A stretch of DNA of 64,000 nt from Dipteronia dyeriana (taxonomy: Eukaryota; Streptophyta; Magnoliopsida; Sapindales; Sapindaceae), in assembly GCA_032871835.1 (NCBI GenBank), contig CM065301.1, positions 10,734,413 through 10,798,412 of the forward strand, written 5' to 3'. The notes beneath the pieces were generated by a model that saw only the letters and a program-made list of their open reading frames with translations, was not told where the DNA came from and made no database searches. Of this stretch, positions 12,880 to 25,081 are shown piece after piece. Every line of letters begins with the position of its first letter. Positions within the stretch are counted from its first letter, which is position 1. The position numbers and the translations under genes were made by a program.

Positions 12880-14995
12880 TCCAAGGGATAGTATTTTTTT
12901 GAATTGAATTAAAACTAAACAAAACAAAACATAAGATTTGAAAATAGTTAGACTTAAAAAAACTATAAAACTAAACAAAGCAAGTGAATTTCAAGCATTT
13001 TTTTCTCCTCCCTTTTGCTGTTTTGTGTGTGCATTCTTTCCTATTTGTTACTCCAAATTTATAATTACACAAAAACTTTTGTAAACCCTAATTTCTAACC
13101 TGACTCAAAGCTTCTTTCTATTTGGTTCATATTCTCTATCGAAAACCATTAGGTTACACTATTTGAAAATTGTCACAAAAAACAAGTCTCATGCAAGTCC
13201 TAAAAGCCCATTAGTGGGCTCATCCTTTGGCATGAAAAAGGAGATCCCTTGGCTCAATTCGGAAAAGGATGGGATTCACTAATGGTTTGGCAGGACTTGT
13301 GGGTCTAAGTATGATATCTAGTTTAAAAATGAGATGGATGAAAAATAGATGTACAAAAGTTAGATGGAAGAAAGTTTGATGTGAAAATTAGTTTAAACAT
13401 ATGGTTTTATTGCTTTCCTATAAAAGGGGTGTTTGTAAGTTTTAAAAACAAAGTTGTAACAAAGCACTTGCTTTGTTAAGACTTAGAATGACAAGCATCC
13501 CTCCCCTTATAGGAACCATATGTTTCAAATATTTTTCACAACTTTTTTCATCTAACTGTTGCTGTGCTGGATCAATTTTATGGACTTCAGTAATGTATTT
13601 GGGGTTGGATTTAGGCTTGGGTCATGTGTGTTTAGGTTTGGATGTTTTGGGTTTCGATAATTGGCCTTTGTCAATCAGTGGCCTTTGTCAATCAGTGGGA
13701 TTAGGGTATTGCAATATGCTCATTACTGTTTTCAAATCTTATGTTTTGATTTATAGGTTTTTTAGTTTTTCAAAGTATGAAATTTATGGAAGAAAGTTGG
13801 ATGAAAAAAGTTGGATGAAAAAAGTTAGATGAAGAAAGGCAGTTGAAAAAAGTTAGATAGAAACACCCTTCTCGAAGTTAGGATTTAGGAACCATATGGT
13901 TTAAATAATTTTCATAACCAACTTTTTTCTATCTAACTTTCTTCCATCTCATTTTTAAACTAGATTTCATAAAAACTAAAAAACCTATAAAACAAAACAA
14001 AACGTAAGATTTGAAAATAGTAATGAATATATTCTAATACCCTAATCCCATCGATGGACAAAAACCCATTATCGAAACTCAAAACATTAAGCCCAAGGCC
14101 TACCCCAAACCCAAACCCAAACACACTGACCCAAGCCCAGCAAAACCCAATAGGCAGGCAATTATTAAATTAGAGTGCCATTCGCCGATCTTGATCTCAA
14201 TGATATTCAAAATTTCAAACATCATGAACTAATGGTTCTCAACAATGGAAATCATCCACACAAACATAACACCAAACCGTAAACTGGTTTCGAAGATCTC
14301 AATTGTGCTAACAATATAGGTTTTTGATGTCATGCTAGCATGACTTTCGGGAAATCGAATTCAAAGAAAAATGCTAGAATAAGCAACTAAATTCACCGAA
14401 TAATATACAAAAAAGACAAGATTAGGGTTTACAAAAGTTTTTGTGATTATACGAAATATGGAAGAATGCACAAAAAAGGGGAGAAAAAACTGCTGTAAAT
14501 TCACTTGCTTTGTTACAACTTACAGCTTACCACCCCTCCCCTTTTATAGGAACCATATGTTTCGAATTATTTTCACAACCAACTTTCTTCATTAACTTTT
14601 TTCATCTAACTTTCTTCCATCTCATTTTTAAACTAGATTTCATACTTTGAAAAACTAAAATAAGATTTGAAAATATTAATGAACATATTGTAATACCCTA
14701 ATCCCACCCATTGACAAAGACCCATTGTTGAAACCCAAAACACCAAGCCTAAGCCCAAACACACATGACCCAAGCCTAAATCCAACCTCAAATACATTAC
14801 TAAAGTTCATAAAGTCGATCCAGCTCGGCAAAGCTCAACAAGCAAGCAAGTATTAAACAAGAGTGGCATTCTCCAATCTTAGTCTTCTACCCATCTTGAT
14901 GATACTCAAAATTTCAAATAGCGTGAACTAATGGGTCTCAACAATGGAAGTCATCCACACAAACATAACACCATAATAATTATCATAATAATTTC
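12880..14995. repeat. Cluster of direct and inverted copies of one repeat
   Basis: Several copies of one non-coding sequence lie side by side. Direct copies run about 13880-14330 and 14380-14995. Both contain AGGAACCATATG, AACTTTCTTCCATCTCATTT, AATACCCTAATCCCA, a stretch rich in CCCAAACCCAAACACAC, and ATCATCCACACAAACATAAC. Inverted material lies about 12880-13440 and 13561-13860. For example GGTTGGATTTAGGCTTGGGT at about 13602 is the reverse complement of a phrase near 14775. A short direct piece (13490-13560) separates the inverted blocks. The 119-codon frame at 13473-13832 is a by-product of this repeat and shows no protein signature. The repeat type is unknown. Confidence 0.7.
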
Positions 14996-15471
14996 CTCCA
15001 TGTTTATGCTCTTAATCTTTCAAGACAAGTAATCTCAAAGCAACCGCTAAAATTGCAAGCCCAACAATTAAAACCAAAAAATATAAAAAATTTAAAACTA
15101 TACAAATATCATTTACATTGCAGTTTACAGATACAATATCTCCCACTTGTATATTCTATAACTTGCAGGTAACATTACCAACACTGAAAAAACTCCACAG
15201 AAAGCGACCAAATGCACAACGTAACACAATATGGTCACCACAATCTGATCTAATGCTAGCTCTTCCAGTAATTAGATATTGTAATTATATTCTCTACATG
15301 GGCGATGAACCCGGGTAATGAATACATGAACCGAGTGTTCATCACTCAAACCATAATCATATACAAGCATATACTACTATTACAGCCCTGAATGGCACAT
15401 GCTTTATCACAATTTGTCATGAACACTTACAATTGCCATCGTTTCATCGAGATGAATGCCATCCCATGACT
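14996..15471. other. Intergenic or 3' flank of the DUF659 gene remnant
   Basis: No gene is seen. Because the neighbouring hAT-derived remnant is on the minus strand, this would be its 3' flank. AT-rich stretches near 15060-15110 might hold a polyadenylation region, but nothing decisive is visible. Confidence 0.35.
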
Positions 15472-16832
15472 TCACTGCAGATTGATAGCATAAACTCTGA
15501 TTTCTTTGACCAGATGAGGCTCAACTTGAATGCCCACTTCTTTGGCTATGAAGGCTGAGGTTGTTTCGAACAAAAAGATAAGATCTTCTAATGTCTTCAC
15601 ACCCAACCCATGGATTGCTTCACGAGATGGGATGACATTATCTTGCCAAATTTCTTGGCACATTGCAACACTTGAAACCTGACTCAAAACCTTTATGGCT
15701 AGTGTCTGCAAGTGTGGTGTCTCGAAACCAAAGTTTTCCGACAATACAATTGGTTCCATTTTATCTCTACAATCCACAGCATCTTCCTCTCCAAAGGATC
15801 CTTCTAGTCGCCAATAAGAGCTGAGCCGTCTAACTGCACCATCACACTCGTATCTTTCTAGAGTGGTTCTCCAACCTCCACATTACAATTTTATCCAAAA
15901 TATCTCGGGTTCAGTATATAACCTGTAGCATGAAGGAGGGAAAATAATGCATCCCATCCATTTCTATCAGAACTAGCAATGGATTCAATACAGTTGCATC
16001 GATTCCTTTACTTCTAACAGTTTCGATTGCCTGGACCTGCCAATCATATACAACACCCATGACAGATTTTTCAATATCAAATGTACCAAGTAGTGTCACA
16101 AAAGGCTGGCATAATTGCAAGAACAAATAAGCCTTGCACCAGAAATCATCCCCTAATTTGGCAGATTAAGCAATTCCATTGTTCCCCTCTGGCATATTAA
16201 GCTTCAGTTGCTTAAACTCTTCATTAACAACCGCCTCTTGAAGTATTAAGGTGCAAACTTTCTTTGAGATGAGTGACAGAGAAGTATGAAGGTGCAAACT
16301 TGACAGAAAGTGGGTCGGAGCTTTCTTTGAGATGAGTGAAAAGACTAGGAGAGGCATGTTGATAAAACATCGTGTTTTGCTCAATCCCCTTGGCACATGA
16401 CACAACAGATTTTACCCACTTGAGGCCAGCTATTTCTTCCATCAACATATGAATACAATGTGAAGTACAAGGAGACCAAAATGTATGAGGGAACTTGGAA
16501 TTATAAGGGATTCGGAAGATTTACAAGCATGGCCAAGATGTGAAATAATTTGAATTACATTTGTGGACCCAACCTCCACAATCACATCACTAAGAACACT
16601 AGCGAACAAATTCCCTGCCTCATCTCTATCATCTACATCTAATGCTTTGAAGAATATGAATCCCCTTGGACTTGACACGAATATACTAATATGGAAGCAG
16701 CCAAGATCGAAGATTGCAGTGGTTACATTTCCACCTTTTAGAACCAGTTCCCCTGTCAAATCCAGCAAACAAGGTAACATGTTCCCATCCCCACCTATCG
16801 GATTCTGATGGCATGGTCTAGGAGACTAGGAC
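15472..16832 (-). pseudogene. hAT-derived gene remnant: BED finger, DUF659, hAT-C
   Basis: Read on the minus strand, a short frame (16814-16686) starts with ATG and encodes a BED-finger beginning, with WGWEHVTLF and KRWKCNHCNLR. It stops at TAG. The next block, in another frame (about 16735-16440), matches the DUF659 region of plant hAT transposases: SSPRGFIFFKALDVDDRDEA and DVIVEVGSTNVIQIISHLG. It continues near 16450-16360 with LKWVKSVVSCAKGI. Further blocks are FLQLCQPFVTLL at about 16126 and a hAT C-terminal region at 15777-15472 (FETPHLQTLAIKVLSQVSS). The total is about 1.3 kb, shorter than the roughly 2 kb usual for this class, with frame changes and internal deletions. A local duplication of TTTCTTTGAGATGAGTGA sits at about 16259 and 16323. 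Probably a pseudogene. An expressed, reshaped derivative is less likely. Confidence 0.75.
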
Positions 16833-19275
16833 CTGCTGTACTTAAAACAGAAAACCAAATTAATTTATATATATTATATATATAATAAAAACAACAGCAA
16901 TCTGTTAATATAAAGGTTTTTATTCAGCATATGAACAGAACAAGCCACCCTTGAAAATATTTTAATTTAAGATATAACCAGGTATCCATGCTAAAAAGAA
17001 GATTAAGAAAATAAAAGAAGAAAAGATGTTTTAGGAGACCACTTGATCTGGATAACCTACTGCAGATATCTCCATAGATGACACTAACAAGTTAGTTGGT
17101 ATAACCATAGCATGATTTGGACTAAATAAGTTGTGACTGTTATATAAATATCATAGGAACTGATTCAGAAATCTGACCAACAATACTTATCCTAAATCAG
17201 GTAAAGACCTATTATATATTTATATATCATTAACCCGAATGTTACCCAATTGACTCAGAAAACAGTCCACTACAACAAAATAATAAATTACTGATATACC
17301 CCATACGATCAATACTTAATAAAATTATTATATAAAAGATCAATTCTTAAACTGTCTAGGACACTTAATCCCACACAACATGGATGTTTTTACCACTGTG
17401 CTATAGGTCTGGGTATAGTTTCCAAAAAGGATACTCATCTGAAGAAACTAAAGAGCATGGCTGGTTGGCGACTTGACGTAGTTAGTTGATAGTGAAGAAA
17501 CTAAATTCAAAGAGTACTCTTCCTAGAATGATGCTATCTTTATAAATGTAATTTAAATCCTATTAGCAGATACAAATTTACAGCTCATCTGCTACCAGTT
17601 GATTAGGGGACAGATGACATCGATCGTGTTCAGGTTGGTTTGAGATACTTTGAAAATGCGAAAAACAGAAGCTAGAGAAATAAGGCACTTTAGCATATTC
17701 TTTACGTTCTCTCGTTTTTCTTTATACACTATGTCAATCATTTTATCCATTACCAGCCGCAAAATAACCAAGTTTATCAGCTCCCAGTTGACAATAGAGA
17801 ACAAGTGGTATAGATCATCCTCAGGTGGGTTTAAGAAACTTTGAAAAGTAATGATAACAGAAGCTAGACCCTATCATGAAAAACAAAGTAGAATAAAGAA
17901 CCGTTGTATTGATTGTTCTCTGATGCAAGTTTTCTTCTGCCTCCGGTAGTTGGTAGATAGGGAATAAATAAATCAACCAAATTCTAGGAGGCTTCATGAA
18001 GTGTTTCTTTGTCATTTATTTAAAGAATGCAGTCCAGCTAGATCTTTTCATGCTCACTAAAATCTTTAAGAATTATCGCTATAAATAACATCAATGTTAT
18101 ATCTACTCTATGCATCATGATTGTCCATCTAAATGGTGATTTATCCCCGGACCCAGAAGGAAAGAAGGGTGTTAAGAGCAAAAAAAAACAATAAACTATA
18201 AGAAATCATGCACTAACTAAATGACAAGGATTGTATCTTATCCAAGAAAAAAATACATGGTAATCTACTCTCTTAAGTCTCTAACCTTCTAATAATATAT
18301 TTAAGTTTATTAAAATATTCTCCAAACAAATGTCATTAGCAGACCGATGTAGATAAATTATTATACATATAAAACATGAAAGTTTATACATAGATAAAAA
18401 CAAAAGAAATTCTATCTGAAACAAAGGCATTACATTTTTATCCTGCTCCATCTGTTTATGGTAATGCAACCCACACAAGTTAATGTAATTCTATCAAGAT
18501 ATGTGCATCACCTCTTCTTTCCGAACACTCAATTTTCACTGCAGTACTGCACAAGTGCCATAACTTGCAAATTACTTCCAGCGTTGTTTTTCAGAGCTCT
18601 ACACAACTCAAATTCACAATGCCTTAATTCATTTGGTCTGCATTTGAGCTCTATCTAAAACCCATATGATCCATTATATAATTTATATTTGTTCTTAACA
18701 ACTACACAACAGATCCACATTACATTTTATCTCTATATTGTCCATCTACTGTCTTCAAACTCAAATCACATCTCTCCTCTGTAACATTTACAGTCACTTG
18801 TTTTTGTTGCACACAATCAAAATCGTCATCTTCATTGGTTAAATATTATATAAAAATACAAAATAAAAGTTTCAAGCATCTTCATTTCCTTCTCTGTTTC
18901 AAATTCCAGCTTTTTATCAATACCCACATAACTATTCACTAATCAGCTTTTAATTAATAGACAAAAATTCCAATTTACTTATATTTTCTTTATTGAAGAA
19001 AATAAATTCAAAATACACAATCAGATCACAAAATATTATCATGTTAGTTCTCCAAGGACCAAATTACATAACTCGACAATGTCTTAGCTGATTTTGTAAA
19101 TTATTTACAGACGTGATTCTCCAACATATTGACACTAAAACAACATCACTAAACGCACAAAACATGATCTGGAAATTTTATGAAAATATGTTAGAGAAAA
19201 TTCGAGGGTTAATTAACATCTAATTTGAAAAAAAAAAGGATTTTTTTTTTTAAAAAAGTTGATTGATTAATTTAC
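16833..19275 (-). other. Possible 5' UTR intron of the DUF659 remnant
   Basis: The stretch has no coding signal. On the minus strand it starts with a good donor, ATCAG|GTAAAT (19276/19275), and ends with an acceptor-like TTTAAGTACAGCAG just before 16832. The ATG of the BED-finger frame lies 18 bp beyond. This fits one long intron in the 5' leader, but no transcript evidence is available from sequence alone. Inside it, 17583-17680 and 17777-17870 are diverged direct copies, both ending in ACAGAAGCTAG. Confidence 0.35.
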
Positions 19276-19430
19276 CTGATGGTGATTTTTAGGCGGATTG
19301 TCGAAAAGAAACTTCAAACTCGAGAGTTGAAAATTGAAACTCGAAACATGAAAATTGATTACAAGGTTTGGTGTCGTATCGATCCGTTTTTGGGTTTCCG
19401 CTTTTTTTTCCCTTCCTTTCTAACTTACGG
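19276..19430 (-). other. Candidate leader exon upstream of the DUF659 remnant
   Basis: This is a short, less AT-rich stretch that ends, on the minus strand, at a consensus donor (CATCAG|GTAAAT). It contains ACTCGAGAGTTGAAAATTG-type repeats on the plus strand and no long open frame. If the remnant to its left is transcribed, this is the most plausible first exon. It is supported only by the donor and by base composition. Confidence 0.3.
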
Positions 19431-20046
19431 ACTGTTTGGTTATTGAATTGTGCTGTACCGGAATAGAACTCGGTCTAATATGTGCAAATGTGCAATCAAT
19501 ATTTTTTTTTAGGGATGGAATGAATAATATGCTACAAATGAACATAGTTACATAATTACTTACCACTTATCGGAGGTTTGATAATTTACCCTTAAAAACA
19601 ACTTTATCAAAACTAATACTAAACGATGGGATGATATTAGTCTGGTGTTAACCCATCACACATATATTATGAGTTTACGGGTTTGAGTTCTCCTCTTATT
19701 TAAAAACCCTGAATTTATATAATAATATAATACTAAAAAAAAAACTAACATTGAACTCTCCTACTATAAGGATCGACCACTTAATTTAACTTTTAAACTC
19801 AATTGTTAGTCCATCTCTAAAATGAAAGGTTGAGATCCTTTACTTTAAAAAAAAATATATATAACAACTAAAATGCAATTCTTTTAAAAAATATATGTAA
19901 GAAGAATATGTTTGGAACTTAGAAAAAAAATCGAAAAATTAAAATTAAAAGGAAACAGATGTGTTAAGATGGATGGTGGAGGTAAATTTATTTTAAATAA
20001 ATGAATCTCCAACGTCTATCGAAAGCTAATTAAAGATGTTTTTTTT
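19431..20046. other. Intergenic DNA, nothing recognised
   Basis: AT-rich sequence with no gene. The phrase TAAAAGGAAACAGATG near 19946 resembles TAAAAGGAAACCGATA at about 20047, where the adjacent LINE ends. This may reflect a second LINE tail or the target region. Confidence 0.35.
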
Positions 20047-23000
20047 AAAAGGAAACCGATACATTAAACATGAGAGAGAAATCATGAGGGGATGGAATCA
20101 AGCCAAATCCGCTCCCTAACAGAGCAGAAGGCGAACGGAGCTAGATCATGAGCCAAGGCATTTCCCGCTTTGGATAACTTGACACTTACAATTACCAACT
20201 TCTAAAAACAAGACATTAATATCATTTCTAATGAATTTGGCATCACCTAAGAAAGGGTCTAATGAGTTTAGGATATATGTTACATTGGAGGTGTCGACCT
20301 CTGTAATCTTAACAAGAATATTCTAAAACTTAGCAAGCAGAGGCCCTTGCGAAGAGTAATAAATTTAAATACCTCAACATTGAAAAAACAAGTCATCATC
20401 TTTGAACGGGCCGTTACCACTTTGCCATTGTCATCCCTCATAGTAGCACATAAACCAATGGTCATTGCAACTTTGCGAATAGCAACATCAATGTTCAACT
20501 TTATTTTATTAAACCTGGATGGGGAGTGATCTAGTCAGCACGATTCAAAGCAGCCAGAGGAACCATAATCGAATTTAAGGCCTATTGAGTATTTTGGAAT
20601 TCAGACAAAAAAAATCCTCCCCCCACGAGGCCACCAATTCAGGCTCTTTAGCCTTGCTACCAATTAAGATAGAATCACAATTCTCTCAAAAAGACTGGGT
20701 GATTATGCATAATTGAGCTAACCTGACCTTGTAACCTGAGAGAAGATTCCTATGAGCAAATCTAACATCGGTAGGTTGCTCAGGTTTTCAAAAAAGTTGT
20801 TAGAGCGGGGACAACCCCAAACTTTCTTGGCCTCACCACACTAGAACAGAGCATGACTTGAGGATTCAACATCAACACCGGACCTGCAACAAAGAGGTTG
20901 GTCCACCACTTTTCTTTTCCACGGATGACAAGAGAAGGGATTCCATTTAGCAAGCTCTCTAAAAAAAATCATAACCTTATGAGTCAAATTAAGGTTCCAC
21001 ATAAGGGTTCACCATTTGTGGATCATTGAAGAATTGGAAGAATTGGAGACCAATTCTTTAATCCTCTCTTTAAGATCTAGACGCTACCTATTTTTTGCGG
21101 AATAAATGTCTCTCTTATTTGAATGCCAAGTGAGGCATACTTGACCTCTACTTCAGTTAACAGGAATTGACAAAATAGCCTATTTATCAACTGGTAGCAA
21201 GAATTGATTCAATCAACCATGGCGATTCCTATCAATAAGCGTTGAAACCCGTAAATCGATTCCAGGGTCAAAGGTGATAAGTTTGAATATGTTATGCCTA
21301 TGAATCCACCAGTCCTTGAAGACCTGATATAGTTATCGTCCCCCACTTTCCACCTCAATCCTTTCGAAAGAAGTGATGTTCCCCAGATTATACTTCTCCA
21401 GACATGGGAGCAGTCTGGCTTGAGAAGAGCATGGAAGAAAAACGTATTTCTTGAAGTATTTGCCCTTTAACACTAGCGCAACTAAGGAATCCAGATAGGT
21501 CAGCAACCTTCACCCTTGTTTGGCCAAGAGAGATTGATTGAAGATGGATAAACCTTTGAACCCAAGACCCTCACAACTCTTTTGAAGACATAGATTCTTT
21601 TATTTAATCCAGTTGTATTTTTTTTTTTGCCATCCTTATAACCCCACCAGAACTTAAAAAACATGGCACTTAACTCTATACCAATCCGATCGAAAGTTGG
21701 AAGATACTCATAGTATAGGTTGGGATGCCCTGAGCCACCGCTTTTATAAGAATCTCTTTGCCTCAAAAAGAAAACAAGTCATCTTTCTAACCACAGATTT
21801 TCTTCCACACGCGTTCTTTAATCTCATTAAATGTGATTCATTTTTTTTACCTACCAGCCTATGGAGACCGAGGTATTTATCATAAGTTTTGCAGTCTTCA
21901 ATCCCGAAAATCTACTAAATTTCCTTTCTGACATTAATATCGACGTTTGGACTAAAGATAACTTTTGATTTCTAAATATTAACTTGTTGACCAGAGCCTA
22001 GCTCATAGATACCCAAGAGCTTATAGATATGAGAACTATTATCACTTGAGGCCTTACAGAAGAGGATGCTATCGTCCATAAAGAATTAATGATTGTTAAT
22101 GGGGCTTCCCTAATAACACTCGACTCCTATGATTCTACCATTTTCTTAGAATTCAAGATTAAACCGGAGAAGACCTTGACATTAAAGGAAAAAAAGGTAA
22201 GGGGAAATGAGACATCCTTACCTTAGACCTCTCAAATATACCACATTACAGACTATATTTCTATTTAACAAAAAGAAGAGCCTAGAAGTTGAGATACAAA
22301 CCATAACCAACAATATCCAGCTATGGGGAACATGCATAATTTTCCTAACCATTTGGTGAAAACCCCATTCAACTCTGTCATAAGTCTTACTCATGTTCAA
22401 TTTTTGAGCGATCAGACCTGTCTTCCCGGATTTATTTCGAGCAATGAATTGAAGAATCTCGAACAAAACCGGGACATTAGCAAAGATTTACCGACCTTGG
22501 ATGAAAACAGATTGATAGGAAGAGATAATAGAAAAGAGATAGACCTTCAGACTGTTTGCCAACAACTTGGTCACCTTTTAGTACACCACATTATAGAGAA
22601 AGATATGTCGAAAACCTTTGGGCGAAATGAGATTATGCATTCAGAATGATGGCATTGGCGTTGTTAAAATCTCTTATAGATAATTCACCATTCAAAATCG
22701 AAAACACATATTTGAGACCCCACCTATCGTATTCTAGAAATTCTTAAAAAAGATGGCTTGGAAGCAGTCTGGCCTAAGTGACTTAGTCTTAATTTCCTCT
22801 ATGGTTAACACCCCACTCAACTCGTTTACCATCTCATCATTTAGTCTAAATCTGATAGCCTCCGTAACTTGTCTGATATTATAGGAATAGGGATTTGAAG
22901 ATTGAAAAATATAGGTAAAATATTCACAAACAAACCTAGCCAGCCCATCTTTAGAATCCTAGAAATATCCATAATTATCGAGCAACTTAGAGATAAAGTT

Positions 23001-23325
23001 CTTCATTTTCCTGGATGAGGCTCTCATGTGGAAATATATAGAATTTTTGTTACCCACATTCACCCAATCAGTTTGTCACATTTGTTTCTAGTAAATTTCA
23101 TGACACTCGAGGAAACCCTCAACTTCATTTTTTTAAAGTCTTTATTGACCGCATAATAGCATCCTCCCTACATTTCTTGTACAAAATTTCAATCTCCACG
23201 TTCTTCTCATCAACTAGCTTACAGAAAGAGCCAAATAGATCTTTACTCAAGCCTAGGCCGTTTTTCGTTGGGATATTTTCGAGTTGTGGGAGTAAAACAA
23301 GTACCACTTCTTTTCTCTACTTTGT
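20047..23325 (-). mobile_element. Decayed LINE (non-LTR retrotransposon), 5' truncated
   Basis: All recognised pieces read on the minus strand in the order of a plant L1-like ORF2. First comes a pre-RT segment with QTDWVNVGNKNSIYFH (about 23060). Then come RT blocks: LRPDCFQAIFFK near 22760, LNMSKTYDRVEW with WILLVMVCISTSRLFF (22466-22270), and the catalytic box FMDDSILFC (about 22085). FKFWWGYKDGKKK follows at about 21650, then a zinc-binding segment near 20880 and an RNase H domain at 20510-20280 (NIDVAIRK, MRDDNGKVV). The frame is broken many times. A T8 run at 20039-20046 is probably the poly-A tail of the minus-strand copy. The endonuclease domain is missing, so the copy is 5' truncated. 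The two catalytic aspartates are still readable. Confidence 0.85.
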
Positions 23326-24235
23326 TTGAAATATTTCTCTGTTTAACTAAATAAATAAAATGAAGAAATATTTATTAACGTATTAAAACGAACTGTAAAT
23401 TAATATGAAACAAATAATAAATCAACTATATGTCAGTTTTAAAAATTGTACATAACAACCCTAGATTAAAAAACAATGTTTATAAATATATATAATAAAT
23501 AGAGGGACTTGCATAAATGATCACTCTCAATTTTTAAAAACAAAAAATAGCCCTTGGTTGAAATTTTTGTGTTTTTGTTCATTTTAGAGTTGATTTTACA
23601 AGATTGCCCTCTAAAATTCTTTTTTATCATTTACCCTATTTAATACGACATTACCAGATTACCCTTCTTACAACTTTCCCAAAAATTTAAAAGATAAAAA
23701 TATTTCAAACCTAGAAAAGACAAAAGCAAATCATTTCAATTTGGCAAAGGAATGCGAAGGAATCGTTCCAGAGAAAACGCTCATCATTTCAAGTCTTGCG
23801 AATGAAGGTTAAGGAATTGTTCCAGAGCCACAAAGAATTCATTCCAGTAGCAATACGGCTTGCACCTGAATGTGTCAAAAAGACATCTCCAGTTAATAGT
23901 TCTTCCACGGCTAATTAGGGGAGAGAAACTGAAGTTGAGGACATAAACAGTATGAATATGAGTGTGTTATCTGTTTTGTTCTGTTTTTTTGGGTTCTTTT
24001 TTGTGTCTTACTGGTTGTGTGCGATAGCTCTCTGTTTTGTTCTATTTGTTGGGTTCTTTTTTTTTTTTGCTGGTTGTTTCGTCCTTACTGGGCTCTTGTT
24101 TGGCTTTGCCCTGCCATAATGTTGTTTTCTGGTTGTGTTGTTGTTCTTGTTGGTTAATAAGATTTGCAGTTCAAAAGAAAACCAAACTCATTGATGATAA
24201 AAAAAAACATTTAAAACCAAAGTTTGCTTTAAAAT
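23326..24235. other. Intergenic DNA; possible left end of a MULE-like unit
   Basis: No gene is seen. At 23512 the phrase GAGGGACTTGCATAAATGATC resembles the ends of some plant MULE elements, but I found no matching inverted end in the window. A partial direct duplication with GTTTTGTTCT...GGGTTCTTTT lies at about 23975 and 24031. It is non-coding. Confidence 0.3.
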
Positions 24236-24712
24236 ATCTTCAAAACTAGATGATTTACTAGAAGTTTTGGAGATTGAGGGAAATTTACGGTGGCTTTATT
24301 TAGATAGAACGACCATAAAAAGTCATCCGAATAATCTCTTTCATGTCTTGATCTATCTGGTTGCTTTGGAGTTGACAAAATGCTAGAGGACTTGCCACTA
24401 TCTTCATCATCTGGTTTATCATCATTACAAGAGTTGAATCTAAGTAAGTGCAATCTATCAGCATTGTCGAGTGCTCTTAGCTGCTTATCTTTCTTAGCTA
24501 GTTTAGATGTATGTAGAAACAACTTTGAAAGCCTAAGCCTTGAACCATTTTCTTATCTAACACACCTTAACATAAGCCATTGCAAGAGACTGTAATTTGT
24601 GCAAGAGTTTCCACTCCCATTACGTCTACTAGATTTACAAGCACATCATTGCATTTCTCTGGAAACTTTACCAACTTCCGATGTAGTCTTTACTGGGATG
24701 TTAGTTTATTGG
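24236..24712 (+). pseudogene. LRR fragment of a TIR-NBS-LRR resistance gene
   Basis: The plus-strand reading begins with KLDDLLEVLEIEGNLRWLYL (about 24242), the usual LRR pattern before the DGTAIK-like motif of TNL proteins. After a frame change at about 24380 comes GLSSLQELNLSKCNLSALSS (24413 onward), then FESLSLEPFSYLTHLNISHC. A stop TAA follows at 24594-24596, and the same frame continues with LDLQAHHCISLETLPTSDVV (about 24640-24690). This is the terminal LRR block of a plant TNL immune receptor. The TIR and NB-ARC domains are absent, so it is a non-functional fragment lying among fragments of other genes. Confidence 0.8.
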
Positions 24713-24959
24713 TTAATTTAGCATATTGTTGACATCAGTTTTGGCTTATCATTTATTGGTTAATAAACACAACAATTGTGGCTTATCAATAAACATATTA
24801 TTCCAAAAACCAATTAAGTTTGGCAAATTTACCTTTCCATTTTTCACTTCTTAATGTATCTCTTGCTCTAAGTGAAATTTATTACTTCCCATCTTTTGAT
24901 TTTTTCTACTGGCTATCTTAGTTTGCTGAAAACATAGGTTTTATGTTTGTTTCCTATAG

Positions 24960-25081
24960 GTGACTGGAAAGCTTACAGCTCTGACAGGGTTGGATGCACG
25001 GCTTCAAAAGATACAGAGTTATCTCGACCTTCTAATTGATGAAAACTCCTATTAAACCATGAGATTTTGTACCATTTACAG
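24960..25081 (+). pseudogene. Isolated exon of 26S proteasome subunit RPN8
   Basis: One exon-sized block reads VTGKLTALTGLDARLQKIQS followed by YLDLLIDE. After a one-base deletion near 25048 it continues LLLNHEILYHLQ. This matches the segment of the proteasome lid subunit RPN8 (MPN domain protein) that in Arabidopsis reads AKLTALKGLDARLREIR and NHEILYHLQ. The block is preceded by TTTCCTATAG and followed by GTTTATT, a good acceptor and donor, so it was copied as genomic DNA with intron flanks, not as a retrocopy. No other RPN8 exon is visible nearby. It cannot encode a functional subunit. Confidence 0.85.

Noticed and set aside
13473..13832. 119-codon plus-strand frame
   Set aside because: It falls wholly inside the inverted/direct repeat cluster, has no motif, and includes a small tandem duplication (GGCCTTTGTCAATCAGTGG).
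23512..23640. Possible MULE terminal inverted repeat (GGGACTTGCATAAATGATC)
   Set aside because: No matching inverted copy was found on the far side of the mosaic region, so element boundaries cannot be claimed.
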